64,000 nt of DNA. Source: Site-B1 sp963827785. Lineage in GTDB: Bacteria > Bacteroidota > Bacteroidia > Flavobacteriales > Flavobacteriaceae. The translations under genes and the position numbers were made by a program. Shown here piece by piece: positions 10,282 to 21,170 of the stretch; position 1 is the first letter of the stretch, and each line of letters opens with the position of its first letter. The notes beneath the pieces are model-generated. The model searched no databases, was not told the origin of the DNA, and saw only the letters and a program-made list of their open reading frames with translations. Where the stretch lies: contig CAWHCT010000019.1 in NCBI GenBank assembly GCA_963827785.1, positions 124,001 through 188,000 of the forward strand. Reading direction: 5' to 3'.

Positions 10282-11379
10282 AACGCAACTTTTTTGTTAT
10301 TGAATTGATAACTTTGGCTCCATTAATTAATTTACTATCTGCAGATACTATATATTGCTCATCTGCATTTAAACCTGAAAGCACTTCTACTTTATCTCCA
10401 TATGTTTTACCTAACCGCAACCATCTTAAAATAGCTCTGTTTTGATCACTTACAGTATAAACACCTTTTAATCTGCCATTCTTTACAATAGCAGATTGTG
10501 GAATTAAAACCATTAAAGTCGAATCTTGTTTCCTCTCAACAGGAAATTGAACGGAAGTAAACATTCCTGATAGTATATTAGCATCTGTTTTTCAAGTTCT
10601 ACTTTAACTAAAAATTGTCCACCAGTATTTTTTGCTGAAGTACTAACTTCAGTAACTTTTCCTTTAATGGATTTATTTAATGACTTAACTAAAACATCAA
10701 CCATTAGTTCCTGATTTTATTTGAGAAATATCAGTTTCTGGAACCATGGCAGTTACTTCAAAATTACCAGGAGCTTCTAAAGCAATTAAAGGCATTCCCG
10801 GATTTGCCATATCACCATCTTCAATAAACTTATTAGTTATCACTCCACTAAATGGAGCCGTAATATTTGCATAAGAAAATTGAGCATTCACTTCATTTTT
10901 CATTTGGTTAGCACTTTCTAATCGTGCTTTGGCCATTTCATAATGAGCTGTCATATCATCCAATTCTTTTTGAGATGCACTATTATCAGCAAATAAACTT
11001 TTAAAACGATTGTAATCTTTTTGTGCATTGTTAAAAGCTGCAGTAGCTTCAGTAATACCTGCATTTACTTGAGCTCGTTTGGCTTGTAAATCGGTATTAT
11101 TAATTGACAACAACAATTGACCTTTGCGAACCTTATCACCTACATTAACATGAACTTTATTTACAAAACCCATCATTCTGGTACTCAAATTAGCACTATT
11201 GGTTGCTTCAATCTTACCACTTGCAGTTATAAACGGATTGTTCCCATTTGATGAAACTGAACTTACTTTTACAGATACCGGAATTGAATTATCTGCAACT
11301 GCTTTTCTGTCTTCACTACCACAACTCATCATAAATAATGATAGTGTGATGATACTAATGTGTATATGTATTTTTTCAT
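10280..11379 (-). CDS. RND periplasmic adaptor (membrane fusion lipoprotein), frameshifted
   Basis: This HlyD/AcrA-type adaptor links the RND pump to TolC. The lipoyl half-motif KVRKGQLLLSINNTDLQAKR is followed by an alpha-hairpin (RFKSLFADNSASQKELDDM) and the beta-barrel stretch GVITNKFIEDGDMANPGMPL. The C-terminal part includes VEVLSGLNADEQYIVSAD. A leader with lipobox LSLFMMSC is in a frame one base off the ATG at 11379, and a single indel in the A-run there rejoins them. Further breaks occur near 10700 and 10570. The total of about 366 residues is normal. It lies between tolC-like and RND genes on the same strand. Confidence 0.86.
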
Positions 11380-11400
11380 TTTAAATTTATTTATTTTTTC

Positions 11401-11487
11401 CTATCCCTAACCCTTTCCAAAGGAAAGGGAATTTGTTTTGTTTACCCATCCTAACTTCCTTCCCTTCGAGAAGGATTGAGGATGGGA
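11401..11487. repeat. Two nested hairpins in the efflux operon
   Basis: CCCTTTCC/GGAAAGGG (11411-11429) and a longer element with outer arms CCCATCC/GGATGGG (11445-11486) enclosing TCCTT/AAGGA. The second ends one base before the TolC stop codon. It resembles dispersed flavobacterial repeats and could also attenuate transcription within the operon. Confidence 0.6.
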
Positions 11488-12796
11488 TTATTTAGTTAAA
11501 AAGTTTAAGTATGCTTGTGCATAATTGTATTCAAAAATGGTTTGATAATATTCTAATTGCTTTTGAGCATATTGTGTTTCAGTAATTAATAAATCTGATG
11601 TTTTTTCCAATCCTTCTTTAAATCGATTTGTTCTAATTCTTAAGGATTCTTCAGATTGTTTTAAAGCTAATTCTGTTAGTTTTAATTTGTTTTCAGCATC
11701 TATTAACATTCGCTTGGCTTTGTTAAATTCCAAATTGCTTTTTGAAACATATTGATCTAATTCTAATTTAGATTTTTCAAATTCTGCTTTACTTTTCTGA
11801 GCTTTTCCAAAACGTTTTGTCCCTTCTAATATATTCCAGCTCAATTGTGCACCAAATAAATAACCGTTAGCATCACCTTGAAATACCTGGTCGTCATACA
11901 ACTCGTAGCTGCCAAAAGCATTCAATCGTGGTAAAAAGGCCATTTTATCAGCTTTATACATATTATTATAAGCATCTGAAGCTAATTGCATTGCTTTAAT
12001 ATCTGATCGTTCTTCTGAAATTGCTTTGTTTTCAATACTTAAAGTTAGTAACTGACAAACTATCAGAAGGTTTATAAACTACATTCTGATTTTCATTCAT
12101 TAAAAAAGACAAGTAATTTGATGCATTTTCTACATTACTTTTTGCAGATTGCAATTGGTTTTGAACTTCAGTGACTCTAACTTCAACAGCCAATACATCA
12201 GCACGTTGCAGATAACCTTGAGTAAAACTATTATCAGCCAATTTTTTATTTGAATAGGCAGCTTCCAGGGCTTTTTCTAAAACATCAACAGCTTTATAAG
12301 CCAATTGTAATTGCATATAGGCTTTATCGACTTCAAATTCCAAATAATCTGATGTTCTTTCCGTCTGTAATTGCATTGCCTGCATTTTGGTTTTAGCTGC
12401 TTTACGTTGGTATATACCATCAACATTGATCAATGGTTGCTGTATCTCAAATTTTGTTGCGTAATTCTCTATCTGTGAAGGATCATTCAACAAAGCCGGA
12501 TTAAAATCATTTTGAGTCAAGATCTCCTGATTTAATTTAGAACCAAAAGCCATTAAAGGATTAGTTGTTGCAATTCCAGTATGTGACACAGAAATATTAG
12601 GCAACAAAACAGCATTAGTTTGTCTGTAATCTGCTTTTGCCAGATTAAAATCCTGTTCAGAAATCTTTAAAGATGTATTGCTTTGAGATACATTGTCTAA
12701 AACTTCCTGCTTCGAAATTGGAATCACTTGCTGTGCATTTATAACTGATGTCACAAGTGAAAAACCAAAGGCTAAAATGTATATATTCTTTTTCAT
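11488..12796 (-). CDS. TolC-family outer membrane efflux protein, one frameshift
   Basis: This is the outer-membrane channel of the efflux system. I chose MKKNIYILAFGFSLVTS at 12796, a clean signal peptide, over the ATG 21 bp upstream. The body has the paired coiled-coil repeats of the family (LKISEQDFNLAKADYRQTNA, then KLTELALKQSEESLRIRTNR with the typical GLEKTSDLL turn). The frame breaks near 12030, between SLSVTNFKY and AISEERSD. The product is about 436 residues. It is the first gene of the operon tolC-MFP-RND-PII-like-DUF2892. Its promoter region carries a GTTAC-type operator. Confidence 0.87.
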
Positions 12797-12813
12797 TAGT
12801 TTTATTTGATGGC

Positions 12814-12880
12814 ACAAAAGTAGGTTAGCAATTCCCGAGTAGCTGTAACTTTAGTATCTATGCTATGTTACTTATGTTAC
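12814..12880 (-). promoter_or_regulatory. tolC operon promoter with distal GTTAC-type operator
   Basis: A perfect -7 element TACTTTTG (minus strand) is at 12814-12821. The near-palindrome GTTAC-TTAT-GTTAC is at 12867-12880, centred 56 bp from the -7 box, which would be a class-I-like activator position. No good -33 TTG is present at the usual distance. Confidence 0.45.
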
Positions 12881-12986
12881 AGTAATTTCAAAATAATAAA
12901 TACCATAAAGTTAAAGTGAGGTAAATATTCAACCAATGCAGTGGTTTTTAAACATATAAGCTGTTCTGTATTACAGTAAAAAGAAG

Positions 12987-12994
12987 TATTTTTG
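12987..12994 (+). promoter_or_regulatory. Probable nadA -7 element
   Basis: TATTTTTG matches TAnnTTTG perfectly and lies 28 bp upstream of the nadA ATG. The -33 region has no clear TTG. Confidence 0.4.
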
Positions 12995-13022
12995 AAGTCC
13001 AAAGAATTGTAAAAATAATTTC

Positions 13023-14019
13023 ATGAACATAATAAAAAAAGCATCATTAAATATTGAAAAAAAAGGGTTTTTGGATATTGAAACTCCGGATATTGATTAT
13101 GTAAAAGAAATAAAAAGATTAAAGAAGGAAAAAAATGCTATTCTGTTAGCCCATTATTATCAAATAGATGAGATACAAGAAATAGCGGACTTTGTTGGTG
13201 ACAGTTTAGCTTTGGCGCAACAGGCGGCAAAAACTGATGCAGATATCATCGTATTTGCCGGTGTCCACTTTATGGCAGAAACAGCAAAGATCTTGAATCC
13301 GACTAAAAAAGTGGTCCTGCCTGACCTACTTGCCGGTTGTTCGTTAGCAGATTCTTGTCCGCCTAAAGAATTTTCAGAATTCAAAAAACAGCACCCAGAT
13401 CATATTGTCGTTACCTATATTAATTGTTCTGCAGAAATTAAGGCATTGAGTGATTATGTCTGCACATCATCCAACGCTAGAAAAATAATTGATTCCATTC
13501 CAAAAGACCAACCTATCATTTTTGCTCCCGACAGAAATTTAGGTGCCTATTTAAATAAGGAAACTGGACGTGAGATGTTGCTTTGGGATGGCGCCTGTAT
13601 TGTCCATGAAGCCTTTTCAATGGAAAAGCTGATAAATCTTCACAAAGAACATCCAGATGCAGAATTAATTGCACATCCGGAATCTGAAGCTCATATGCTT
13701 CAAGTTGCTAAATATATTGGTTCTACTTCTGGACTTATTAAATCATGTGAAAAATAGCAAAAAGAAAAAATTCATTGTTGCTACAGAAGCTGGAATTTTA
13801 TTCCAGATGATGCAGGAAAATCCAGATAAAGAAATCATTCCTGCTCCTGCAGAAGAAGATAATACCTGTGCATGCAGCGAATGTGCTTTTATGAAAATGA
13901 ATACATTGAAGAAATTGTATCTATGCTTAAAATATGAATTACCGAGCATTGAAGTTGATGCAGAATTAGCAAAAAAAGCCATTGTACCTATAAATAGAAT
14001 GTTAGAGCTATCTAAATAA
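13023..14019 (+). CDS. nadA: Quinolinate synthase, one frameshift
   Basis: NadA condenses iminoaspartate with dihydroxyacetone phosphate to quinolinate in NAD synthesis, using a [4Fe-4S] cluster. Conserved signatures are ILLAHYYQIDEIQEIADFVGDSLALAQ, here split across the start of the domain, LLAGCSLADSCP, YINCSAEIKALSDYVCTSSNA and the C-terminal CACSECAFMKMNTL that supplies a cluster Cys. The frame shifts near 13745 (SGLIK then HVKNSKKKKFIVATEAGI), and the joined product of about 331 residues is normal. It lies 13 bp upstream of nadB, forming the usual nadAB pair. No nadC is in the window. Confidence 0.93.
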
Positions 14020-14032
14020 ACACAGATCTGAA

Positions 14033-15621
14033 ATGAAGGTTGAGCAAAAAGTATTTAAATCTGATTTTTTAGTCATAGGTTCCGGAGTTTCGGGACTCAC
14101 TTTTGCTTTAAAAGCAGCTACAAAATTTAAAGATTCGAAAGTTACAATTATTACTAAGGATGAGAAAAGCGAATCCAATACCAAATACGCGCAAGGTGGT
14201 ATTGCAACTGTATATGATAAAACAGTTGATAGTTTTGAGCAACATATTCAGGACACCTTAATTGCTGGAGATGGTTTATGCGATGAAAAAGTGGTTAGAA
14301 TGGTGGTTAAAGATGCTCCAGACAGATTACAGGAATTAATTGATTGGGGAACTCGCTTTGACATGGGAAAAGATGGTGATTATGATTTAGGTCGTGAAGG
14401 TGGACATTCACAAAACAGAATTTTACACCATACAGATATTACAGGAGCAGAAATAGAACGCGCCTTAATTAGAACAAGTTGAAGCTTTACCAAATATTGA
14501 GTTTTTAGAACATCATTATGCAATTGATTTAATTACAGAACATCAGGTTAAAAAGGAACAAACTAAGCGTCACACAAAAATTTCCTGCTTTGGTGCTTAT
14601 GTTTTGGATGAAAAACAATCAAAAGTTAAAACATTCATTAGCAAATTCACTTTATTGGCCGCTGGTGGAAGTGGACAAGTTTATGAAACCACCACAAATC
14701 CTGCAGTAGCAACTGGAGACGGTTTAGGCATTGCATATCGAGCCAAAGCTGAAATATCTGAAGTTGAGTTTATTCAATTTCATCCAACTGCTTTATTTAA
14801 TCCCGGAGAATATCCTGCTTTTTTAATTTCTGAAGCTGTTAGAGGTTTTGGAGCCAAATTAAGAGATTTTAATGGCAATAAATTTATGCACAATTACGAT
14901 GAACGTGAAGAATTAGCCTCCAGAGATATTGTTGCCAGAGCGATTGACAATGAACTGAAGAAAAGTGGCTCACCTCATGTGTATTTAGATTGTACGCATT
15001 TGGATCATGAAAAAATTTAAAGACGCATTTTCCAAATATTACCGAAAAATGTGCGAGTTTAGGCATTGATGTTGAAAAAAGATTTTATTCCTGTGGTTCC
15101 TGCTTCGCATTACATTTGTGGAGGTGTAAACGTGAACAAAAATGCTAAAACATCCATTAAAAAACTATATGCTTGTGGCGAAGTAACAAGAACCGGTTTA
15201 CATGGTGGAAACAGATTAGCATCCAACTCATTATTAGAAGGTTTGGTCTATGCGCATAAAGCATTTTTACATGCGAGTAAAAAGTTTGATAAAACACCAA
15301 TGCCAGACAATATTCCGGAATGGAATGATAGTGGTGTAATTAAAGAATATGGAAAAAATATTAATTACTCATGACAGAAATGAAGTAAAAACCATTATGA
15401 GCAATTATGTTGGCATTGTAAGGTCCAACGAGCGTTTAAAACGTGCTGAAAAACGTTTACATGTGCTTTATGAAGATAACAAACGGTTGTATGACCATTC
15501 TGAATTATCTGCAGATTTGTGTGAATTAAGAAACTTAATTACAACAGCCTATTTAATAACACAGTTCTCAAAAAAACGAACAGAAAATTGTGGTGGATTT
15601 TACAGTTTGGATTTAGTTTGA
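14033..15621 (+). CDS. nadB: L-aspartate oxidase, frameshifted
   Basis: NadB oxidises L-aspartate to iminoaspartate for NadA, using FAD. The N-terminal dinucleotide fold is FLVIGSGVSGLTFALKAA, followed by SNTKYAQGGIA, the active-site segment EFIQFHPTALF, REELASRDIVARAIDNE, and the FAD-binding end LHGGNRLASNSLLEGLVY. The C-terminal helical domain includes NERLKRAEKRLHVL and ELRNLITTAYLI. Breaks at about 14480, 15018 and 15352 leave the protein continuous in adjacent frames, so the gene is probably intact in the organism. About 530 residues. Its 3' end overlaps the convergent small gene at 15600-15749 by 22 bp. Confidence 0.93.
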
Positions 15622-15749
15622 TAATCGCGAGTGCTTCCATGTCCTCCAGCTACAATAACCATAATTTTAACGCTTAAAATTATAAATTTAAAAAACTGAA
15701 GAAACGGATTCATCATTCTAAATCGCATTCTTGGAGATATTCTTTTCAT
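15600..15749 (-). CDS. Small basic membrane-anchored protein next to SQR
   Basis: The 49-residue frame starting at 15749 reads MKRISPRMRFRMMNPFLQFF, then a hydrophobic stretch FKFIILSVKIMVIVAGGHG and a polar end. The basic start followed by one hydrophobic helix suggests an inner-membrane peptide. It lies 47 bp downstream of the first SQR gene on the same strand, so it may be co-transcribed and could help anchor or assemble the SQR. I have a recollection of similar short proteins in Flavobacteria but cannot check it. It overlaps the end of nadB. Confidence 0.6.
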   Translation of the reverse strand: MKRISPRMRFRMMNPFLQFFKFIILSVKIMVIVAGGHGSTRDYQTKSKL

Positions 15750-15796
15750 AATGTTTATATTTGTTATTTTTGCTATTGACTTCGTAATTATTGATT

Positions 15797-17254
15797 TCAT
15801 TCTGGAATCAACCACCAAAATGGTCGCATTTTGGCTTTCCACAAAAAGGCATAATGCAACATAAGTTTAAGCCAATGTCCTGCTAATCCAATAGCTCCAA
15901 AGGTTTTGCCTAAATGTCTTCCATGTGAATCTGGATATTTAACAAAATCCGGTACAATTGGATACGTGGTGATACTAACGCCACTTCCATCCCAAAATCC
16001 ATAACCAGCAGACGCAATACATGCTGCTCCCATATTTCCCATTGAGCCTTTATGATGTAAATCTTCTTTTCCTTTTTTAATGGTGTCGATAATGTTATCA
16101 GCCACTAATTTTGCAGTAATTCCAGAAGGCATTCCTGTTCTTGGAGGCGCAGGAAAAATATCTGTTCCGTTTTTACTTTTTCGTGGTTTAGAAATAGTAT
16201 GTGGTGGCGCAAATGCAATTCCAGGAGCAAAAATATTTTTGTAACTCGGATTTTGATAAGTTTCCGGCCAATCCTGAACGGTCCACTCTTCGTAAGGTCT
16301 TGGTGTATAATCTGCATCTACTATCATGAAACCTTTAAAAAGTTTATCGGTGATGTCTTGATTGTTTTTATCAAAAGCCTTAAATCCATGACCTGAAAAA
16401 GCCGGAATTAACATAGAGAAATCGAAGGCTTCCGTTTTATAATCACCATCCAAATTTTCGTAATGCGCTATACCATCTTCAATTTTATTAACGCCTGCAC
16501 CAAGTATCCATTTAATGCCTCTGTCGTCAAAAATCATTTCAATCATTTCACTGGATTTCATAATCATATCACCATAACTCATCAACATACCATCCATACC
16601 AAAATCACCTAAACTGTATTCGTTGGAAATCCAAGTAACTTCAGCCATATCGCGAACTTTATGACGTCTTAACTCTTGCTCAACGTTCAAAATATATTCA
16701 AAAGCAGCACCTTGACAGGTTGCTTTAGCATGTCCTGTTCCAATAAGAATTTTAACCTTTTTTCCTTGTTTCATCAACTCAATCTGCTCTTTCAATCCTT
16801 CCCAGGCATGCTCGGCATGTCCATAAGTACAAACAGAATAGGTTCCGTTTTTTCCTGGAATCAAGCCATTAGTCCCTTCAAAATTTAATTTTGGCCCTGT
16901 TGCATTAATCAAATAATCATAGGTTACTTTTTCTTGAGTTCCTTTCTTCTCTCCTACTACATATTCGGCTAACACATATGGTTTGCTTTCTGATGAATCT
17001 CCTTCTGGATGAAAAGTAAGCGCCTTAGCTTGTTTAAAATCGATTCCTTTTCTTTTGTACAAAGGCGCCAAAGGGAATAACAATTTTTTGGCTTTCATTC
17101 TGCCAATTCCAACCCAAATATTCGAAGGTATCCATTGGTAATTACTATTAGGAGACACGACAACAACCTCATGCTTTTTAGACAGTTTTCTGCGTAAATG
17201 TGAAGCAGCAACATGACCTGAGATTCCTGCTCCTAAAACAACTATTCTTGACAT
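15797..17254 (-). CDS. Sulfide:quinone oxidoreductase-like flavoprotein (SQR1)
   Basis: This 485-residue enzyme would oxidise sulfide (or sulfane sulfur) and pass electrons to quinone at the membrane. The FAD fold is IVVLGAGISGHVAASHLRRK. Candidate redox cysteines are Cys180 in HAKATCQGAAFE and a C-terminal Cys in GAACIASAGYGFWDG, about residue 410; Cys142 is also present. The C-terminus has an amphipathic aromatic tail (WLKLMLHYAFLWKAKMRPFW) suited to membrane attachment. It differs in length and layout from the second SQR at 40184-41494, so two SQR types coexist. It lies directly downstream of cydB but has its own operator-promoter. Frame intact. Confidence 0.82.
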   Translation of the reverse strand: MSRIVVLGAGISGHVAASHLRRKLSKKHEVVVVSPNSNYQWIPSNIWVGIGRMKAKKLLFPLAPLYKRKGIDFKQAKALTFHPEGDSSESKPYVLAEYVVGEKKGTQEKVTYDYLINATGPKLNFEGTNGLIPGKNGTYSVCTYGHAEHAWEGLKEQIELMKQGKKVKILIGTGHAKATCQGAAFEYILNVEQELRRHKVRDMAEVTWISNEYSLGDFGMDGMLMSYGDMIMKSSEMIEMIFDDRGIKWILGAGVNKIEDGIAHYENLDGDYKTEAFDFSMLIPAFSGHGFKAFDKNNQDITDKLFKGFMIVDADYTPRPYEEWTVQDWPETYQNPSYKNIFAPGIAFAPPHTISKPRKSKNGTDIFPAPPRTGMPSGITAKLVADNIIDTIKKGKEDLHHKGSMGNMGAACIASAGYGFWDGSGVSITTYPIVPDFVKYPDSHGRHLGKTFGAIGLAGHWLKLMLHYAFLWKAKMRPFWWLIPE

Positions 17255-17270
17255 AGATTTTTTTTAATGT

Positions 17271-17314
17271 TAAATATATTTTGACTAATGCACGCTTACA
17301 GTTACAATTGTTAC
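17271..17314 (-). promoter_or_regulatory. Operator-promoter module upstream of SQR1
   Basis: Operator GTTAC-AATT-GTTAC at 17301-17314 (one half-site mismatch), then 22 bp, then -7-like TATATTTA (minus strand) at 17271-17278. The start codon is 17 bp further on. Confidence 0.65.
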
Positions 17315-17324
17315 AGATTAAACC

Positions 17325-18364
17325 CTAGTAACTTGTATCATCCAGTTTTACCTTACCATAAAAAGTTTTATACAGAAATAAAAAATAACCAGCTAAAAGT
17401 GGAGCACCTATAACCACAATTGTTAACATAATTCCTAGTGATTTTTGTGAAGAAGCTGCATTGTAAATGGTAACACTGTATTCGGGATCTATAGTTGACG
17501 GCAACAAAACAGGGTACAACTGAAAAGCTACCAACATCAATAAAAATGCCATGGTTAAAGATGAAAAAATAAGTGCAAATCCATAATTCTTCTTTGCTAT
17601 AAGCCTAGGGACGTTGGCAACTGCTAAGAAAGACAACAATGGGATAATGAAAAATATGGGTGTTTCCTTAAAATTGTCAGTTACACCGGGTATAAATATC
17701 AATGTATATAAAGATGTTATAGAAAAACTTACTATAAAAAATATCATCCCATTTTTAAGAAGATAGGTTAATCTGGCATGTAATCGGCCTTCAGTTTTTA
17801 ATAATAAAAAAATAGCCCCTTGTGTCATAAAAATTGACAGCGTAGTAAATCCAACCATAATGGCATAAGGACCTAAGAATGAAAAGAAGATTCCACCCTT
17901 GTAGCTAAAGTTTTCACCAATTGCAAATCCTTCTAAGATATTTCCCAGCACTACACCAAGTAAAAAAGCTATTAAGGTATTTGAAACAAAATAAATGACA
18001 TCCCAGGTTTTGCGCCACCAGAGCATTTCTTCGGCGCTTCTGAATTTTATGGCTGAGGAACGTAATACTAGTAACATTAAAAACAACATAAAAGGAATGT
18101 ACATTGCCGATAGCATAGTAGCATACATCACAGGAAATCCAGCAAACAAAGCACCTCCACCAATGATCAACCACACTTGATTAGCATCCCATAATTGGTC
18201 CAATGGCATTAATGGCTATTCTTCTGCTTAAGTCTTTTTTAAAGAACAAATGCCAAGCACCTGCGCCATAATCAAAACCTTCTAAAATGGCATAACCTGA
18301 AAATAATAAGTCCAACAACTAAGTACCAAAGAGTTGGATAATCTATACCTAAAAATGTTTCCAT
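17325..18364 (-). CDS. cydB: Cytochrome bd ubiquinol oxidase subunit II, frameshifted
   Basis: CydB pairs with CydA in the high-affinity quinol oxidase. The start at 18364 reads METFLGIDYP, followed after breaks near 18310 and 18207 by PLDQLWDANQVWLIIGGGALFAGFP, the conserved first CydB block (GxNxVWL...FAxFP). Repeated hydrophobic helices follow, ending with FLYKTFYGKVKLDD. About 346 residues, normal for the family. It starts 10 bp after the corrected cydA stop, so the two genes form one operon. No cydX-like small ORF was recognised after it. Confidence 0.92.
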
Positions 18365-18374
18365 GTAATTTCTT

Positions 18375-19724
18375 TTAAATAATTTCTAATTCATTTTTGG
18401 CCTCATCATAAGGACCATGTTTAATTTTTTTGTTTAAAGAGTATAAAAACAATACCAGTAATAAGAGATATAAATTACTGCAAATAGAATTAATGAAAAC
18501 AAAATTTGATTGGCTGATACTTCTTGTGAAAAACCTTCACTTGTTCTCAAATGACCATAAACAATCCAGGGTTGTCGCCCCATTTCGGCTGCAAACCAAC
18601 CCGCTTGGTTGGCAATTTGAGGTAAAATAACGGAAAAAGAGAAAATCCACATTAACCATTTTGTTTCAAATAATTTTCCTCTCCACCACAAAAAACTAGC
18701 ATAAAAAGTTATGGCTATTAAAAACATGCCGATTGAGATCATGATATGATAAAATTGAAAAACAGCATTAACCTGACCAGGTCTGATCTTCTTTAGGAAA
18801 TGCATTTAAACCTGTAATTGGTGCCTCAAAATCTTGATGGACCAAAAATGATAATCCTCCGGGAACACCTATTCCCGAAACTTTTTGAGTTTCATTATCA
18901 ACCCATCCTAAAAGATATAGATCTGCAGGAGCTGACTTTTCATAGTGTCCTTCCATGGCTGCTAACTTTGCAGGCTGATTTTCTGCAACACCATCAGCAG
19001 AAGAATGTCCAGAAAGCAATTGGGTAAATGAAACAACAGCAGCAACGATCAATGCAATTTTGAATGCCCTTTTAGATAATTCAACATACCTGCCTTTTCT
19101 AATATAATACGCATGAACACTTAAAACCATAAAAGCGCCAGCTAAAAATGCACCTTGCCATGTATGTATAATTCTGTCTATACTGGAAGGATTTAAAACC
19201 ATTTCCCAAAAATCGGTCACTTCAGCTCTTGCGTTTAATCCCTCACCAACTATATGATATCCTGCAGGAGTCTGCTGCCAGCTGTTTGCAACAACAATCC
19301 AAACAGCCGAGAACATAGAGCCTAAAAATACACCAATGGTGGATATAAAATGCACTTTGGGAGAAACTCTGTTCCATCCAAAAATCAATATTCCAAGAAA
19401 TGTGCTCTCCAATCCAAAAGCAAATAAACCTTCAGCTGCTAAAGCACTGCCAAAAATATCACCTACATATTTTGAATATACAGCCCAATTAGTTCCAAAT
19501 TCAAATTCCATTATAATACCTGTAGCTACACCTATTCCGAAAATAATTGCAAATATTTTTAACCAAAAACGAGTTAAAATTTCGTACTCTTTGTTTCCAG
19601 TCTTTAAATACAAACCTTCCATGATCACCATTATAAGCCCTATCCCGATACTTAAAGGAGGATAGATATAATGAAATGCGATAGTAAAAGCAAATTGTAT
19701 TCTGGCTAATATTTCAACATCCAT
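18375..19724 (-). CDS. cydA: Cytochrome bd ubiquinol oxidase subunit I, frameshifted
   Basis: CydA carries the three hemes and the quinol site. It starts MDVEILARIQFAFTIAFHYIY with His19 in the heme b595 ligand position, then GTNWAVYSKYVGDIFG, FWEMVLNPSSIDRIIHTWQGA and QAGWFAAEMGRQPWIVYG. The periplasmic Q-loop is short. A break near 18785 separates the two main pieces. A second, near 18434, hides the true end: the adjacent frame continues NKKIKHGPYDEAKNELEII to a stop at 18375, a common CydA tail. About 449 residues. The promoter carries the shared operator module, as expected for an oxidase induced by low oxygen or sulfide. Confidence 0.94.
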
Positions 19725-19742
19725 AGTTTATTAATTATTGAG

Positions 19743-19786
19743 TAAAATTAGCTAGGCTTTTAAAAACACTTAGCAACATATGTTAC
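19743..19786 (-). promoter_or_regulatory. Operator-promoter module upstream of cydAB
   Basis: Operator GCAAC-ATAT-GTTAC at 19773-19786 (one mismatch), 22-bp gap, and -7-like TAATTTTA (minus strand) at 19743-19750, 18 bp before the cydA ATG. Confidence 0.68.
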
Positions 19787-19816
19787 TAAAAAAAAGCAGC
19801 TTGAAAACTGCTAAAA
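19787..19816 (-). terminator. Terminator of the second efflux operon
   Basis: On the minus strand AGCAG and CTGCT flank TTTTCAAG, followed by eight T. It lies 16 bp after the TolC2 stop and directly abuts the cydA operator. Confidence 0.7.
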
Positions 19817-19831
19817 GATCTTTATTGAATA

Positions 19832-21170
19832 TTAATTGATTTTTTTATCAGAATCTACATTTAATATTTCTCCACTCAACTGCAGTAATTCCAACTCTAG
19901 AAGTTTTGCATCATATTTTGCATTATTATAAGGCTGTTTTAGAATTCAATAGATTGATTTGTGCCTGACGGAATTCTATTGAAGTAACCTGACCCAGTTT
20001 ATATCGTTCCTCAGTTCTTTCAAAATTATTCTGATTTGTCAATACGTTTTTTTCCTGAGCCTGAAGAACAAAAAATGCATTTTGATAGGAATCATAAACT
20101 ATTATTCAAATTGTTTTTAAGGATCTCTAGCTGTTGCTCTTTTAAAATCTGCTGATTTTCCAAAGCAATTTTGGCATTCGCCACTCTTGTTTTGGTGCTA
20201 CCTCCATCAAATAAATTCCACGACAGATTTATTCCCGCATTTAAGTCCTGTCGAATTTGATCCTGCTAAAAATGAAGTCGGCGGATTGATACTTTTATTC
20301 CAGCCATATGAGGATGTTAAACCAGCTGTTGGCAAATAGCCGGATTTATTGAGTTTTAAATTGAATTCACTTATCGCTATATTTTTTTCAAACTGCTTTA
20401 ACAATACATTATTTTCGATTGCTTTGTTAAACAATTCTTCAAAGGATATCAATGAAATGAAGTCCACGTCTGTTTCAACTTCATAGCTTAGATCTTGCTG
20501 AGAACCCAGAACAATATTCAAATCACGTTTGACATTGAAATATTGTTGTTTTGAGTTTATATAATTAATACTGTCATTGTTGACATCTACTTCGGCATTT
20601 AACAATTCTAATTTAGTTGATTGACCATATTCATATTGATATTGAGCTCGCTCCAACCTTTGTTTTGATATCTTCAAAGCCTCATTTAAATTATTAGTAT
20701 TTTCTGATAGTCTTGCAATTTGAAAATATACACTAAACAATTGCAAATACATGTTCTCAATGGTTTCTCTTGCCTGCAATTCAGATAAATTATAAGTTTC
20801 CTTTAATTGCTTGTAATTATACTTTCTGCCTAAACCATCAAAAATGGTATAATTCAATCCAATTGAAGCATTAAAAGATTTCGTTTCTGCGCCATTCACA
20901 GTAGTTGTTGAACCATCCTGCCGTTCAATTTCCTGATTGCTGTTGTTATAATTTGCTCCTGCACTAGACGTAACTGTTGGTAAAAACCCAGTGTTATAAA
21001 CGCTGGAATTGTTTTTTGCAATTTCAACATTATTAGTCGCAATTTTAACGCCATAATTATTCTCTAATGCAATTTCCAAGGCCTCTTTTTTTGTCAATAT
21101 ATCTTGCGAACTTACTTGAATTGCAAGAAATACAAGCAGTGTAGTTGTATGTTTTCTTAATGTAATTCAT
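19832..21170 (-). CDS. TolC-family outer membrane efflux protein 2, frameshifted
   Basis: Outer-membrane factor of the second tripartite system. The ATG at 21170 overlaps the RND2 stop by 14 bp; a one-base shift near 21150 joins it to the leader TTTLLVFLAIQVSSQ. The body has YNTGFLPTVTSSAGANYNNS, LGLNYTIFDGLGRKYNYKQL-type strands (seen here as SIGLNYTIFDGLG), and coiled coils such as ALKISKQRLERAQYQYEYGQ. After the break at 20240 the second repeat continues NLSWNLFDGGSTKTRVANAK and ends VDSDKKIN. Another break lies near 20100. About 446 residues. It is the last gene of the marR-MFP-RND-tolC operon. Confidence 0.85.
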
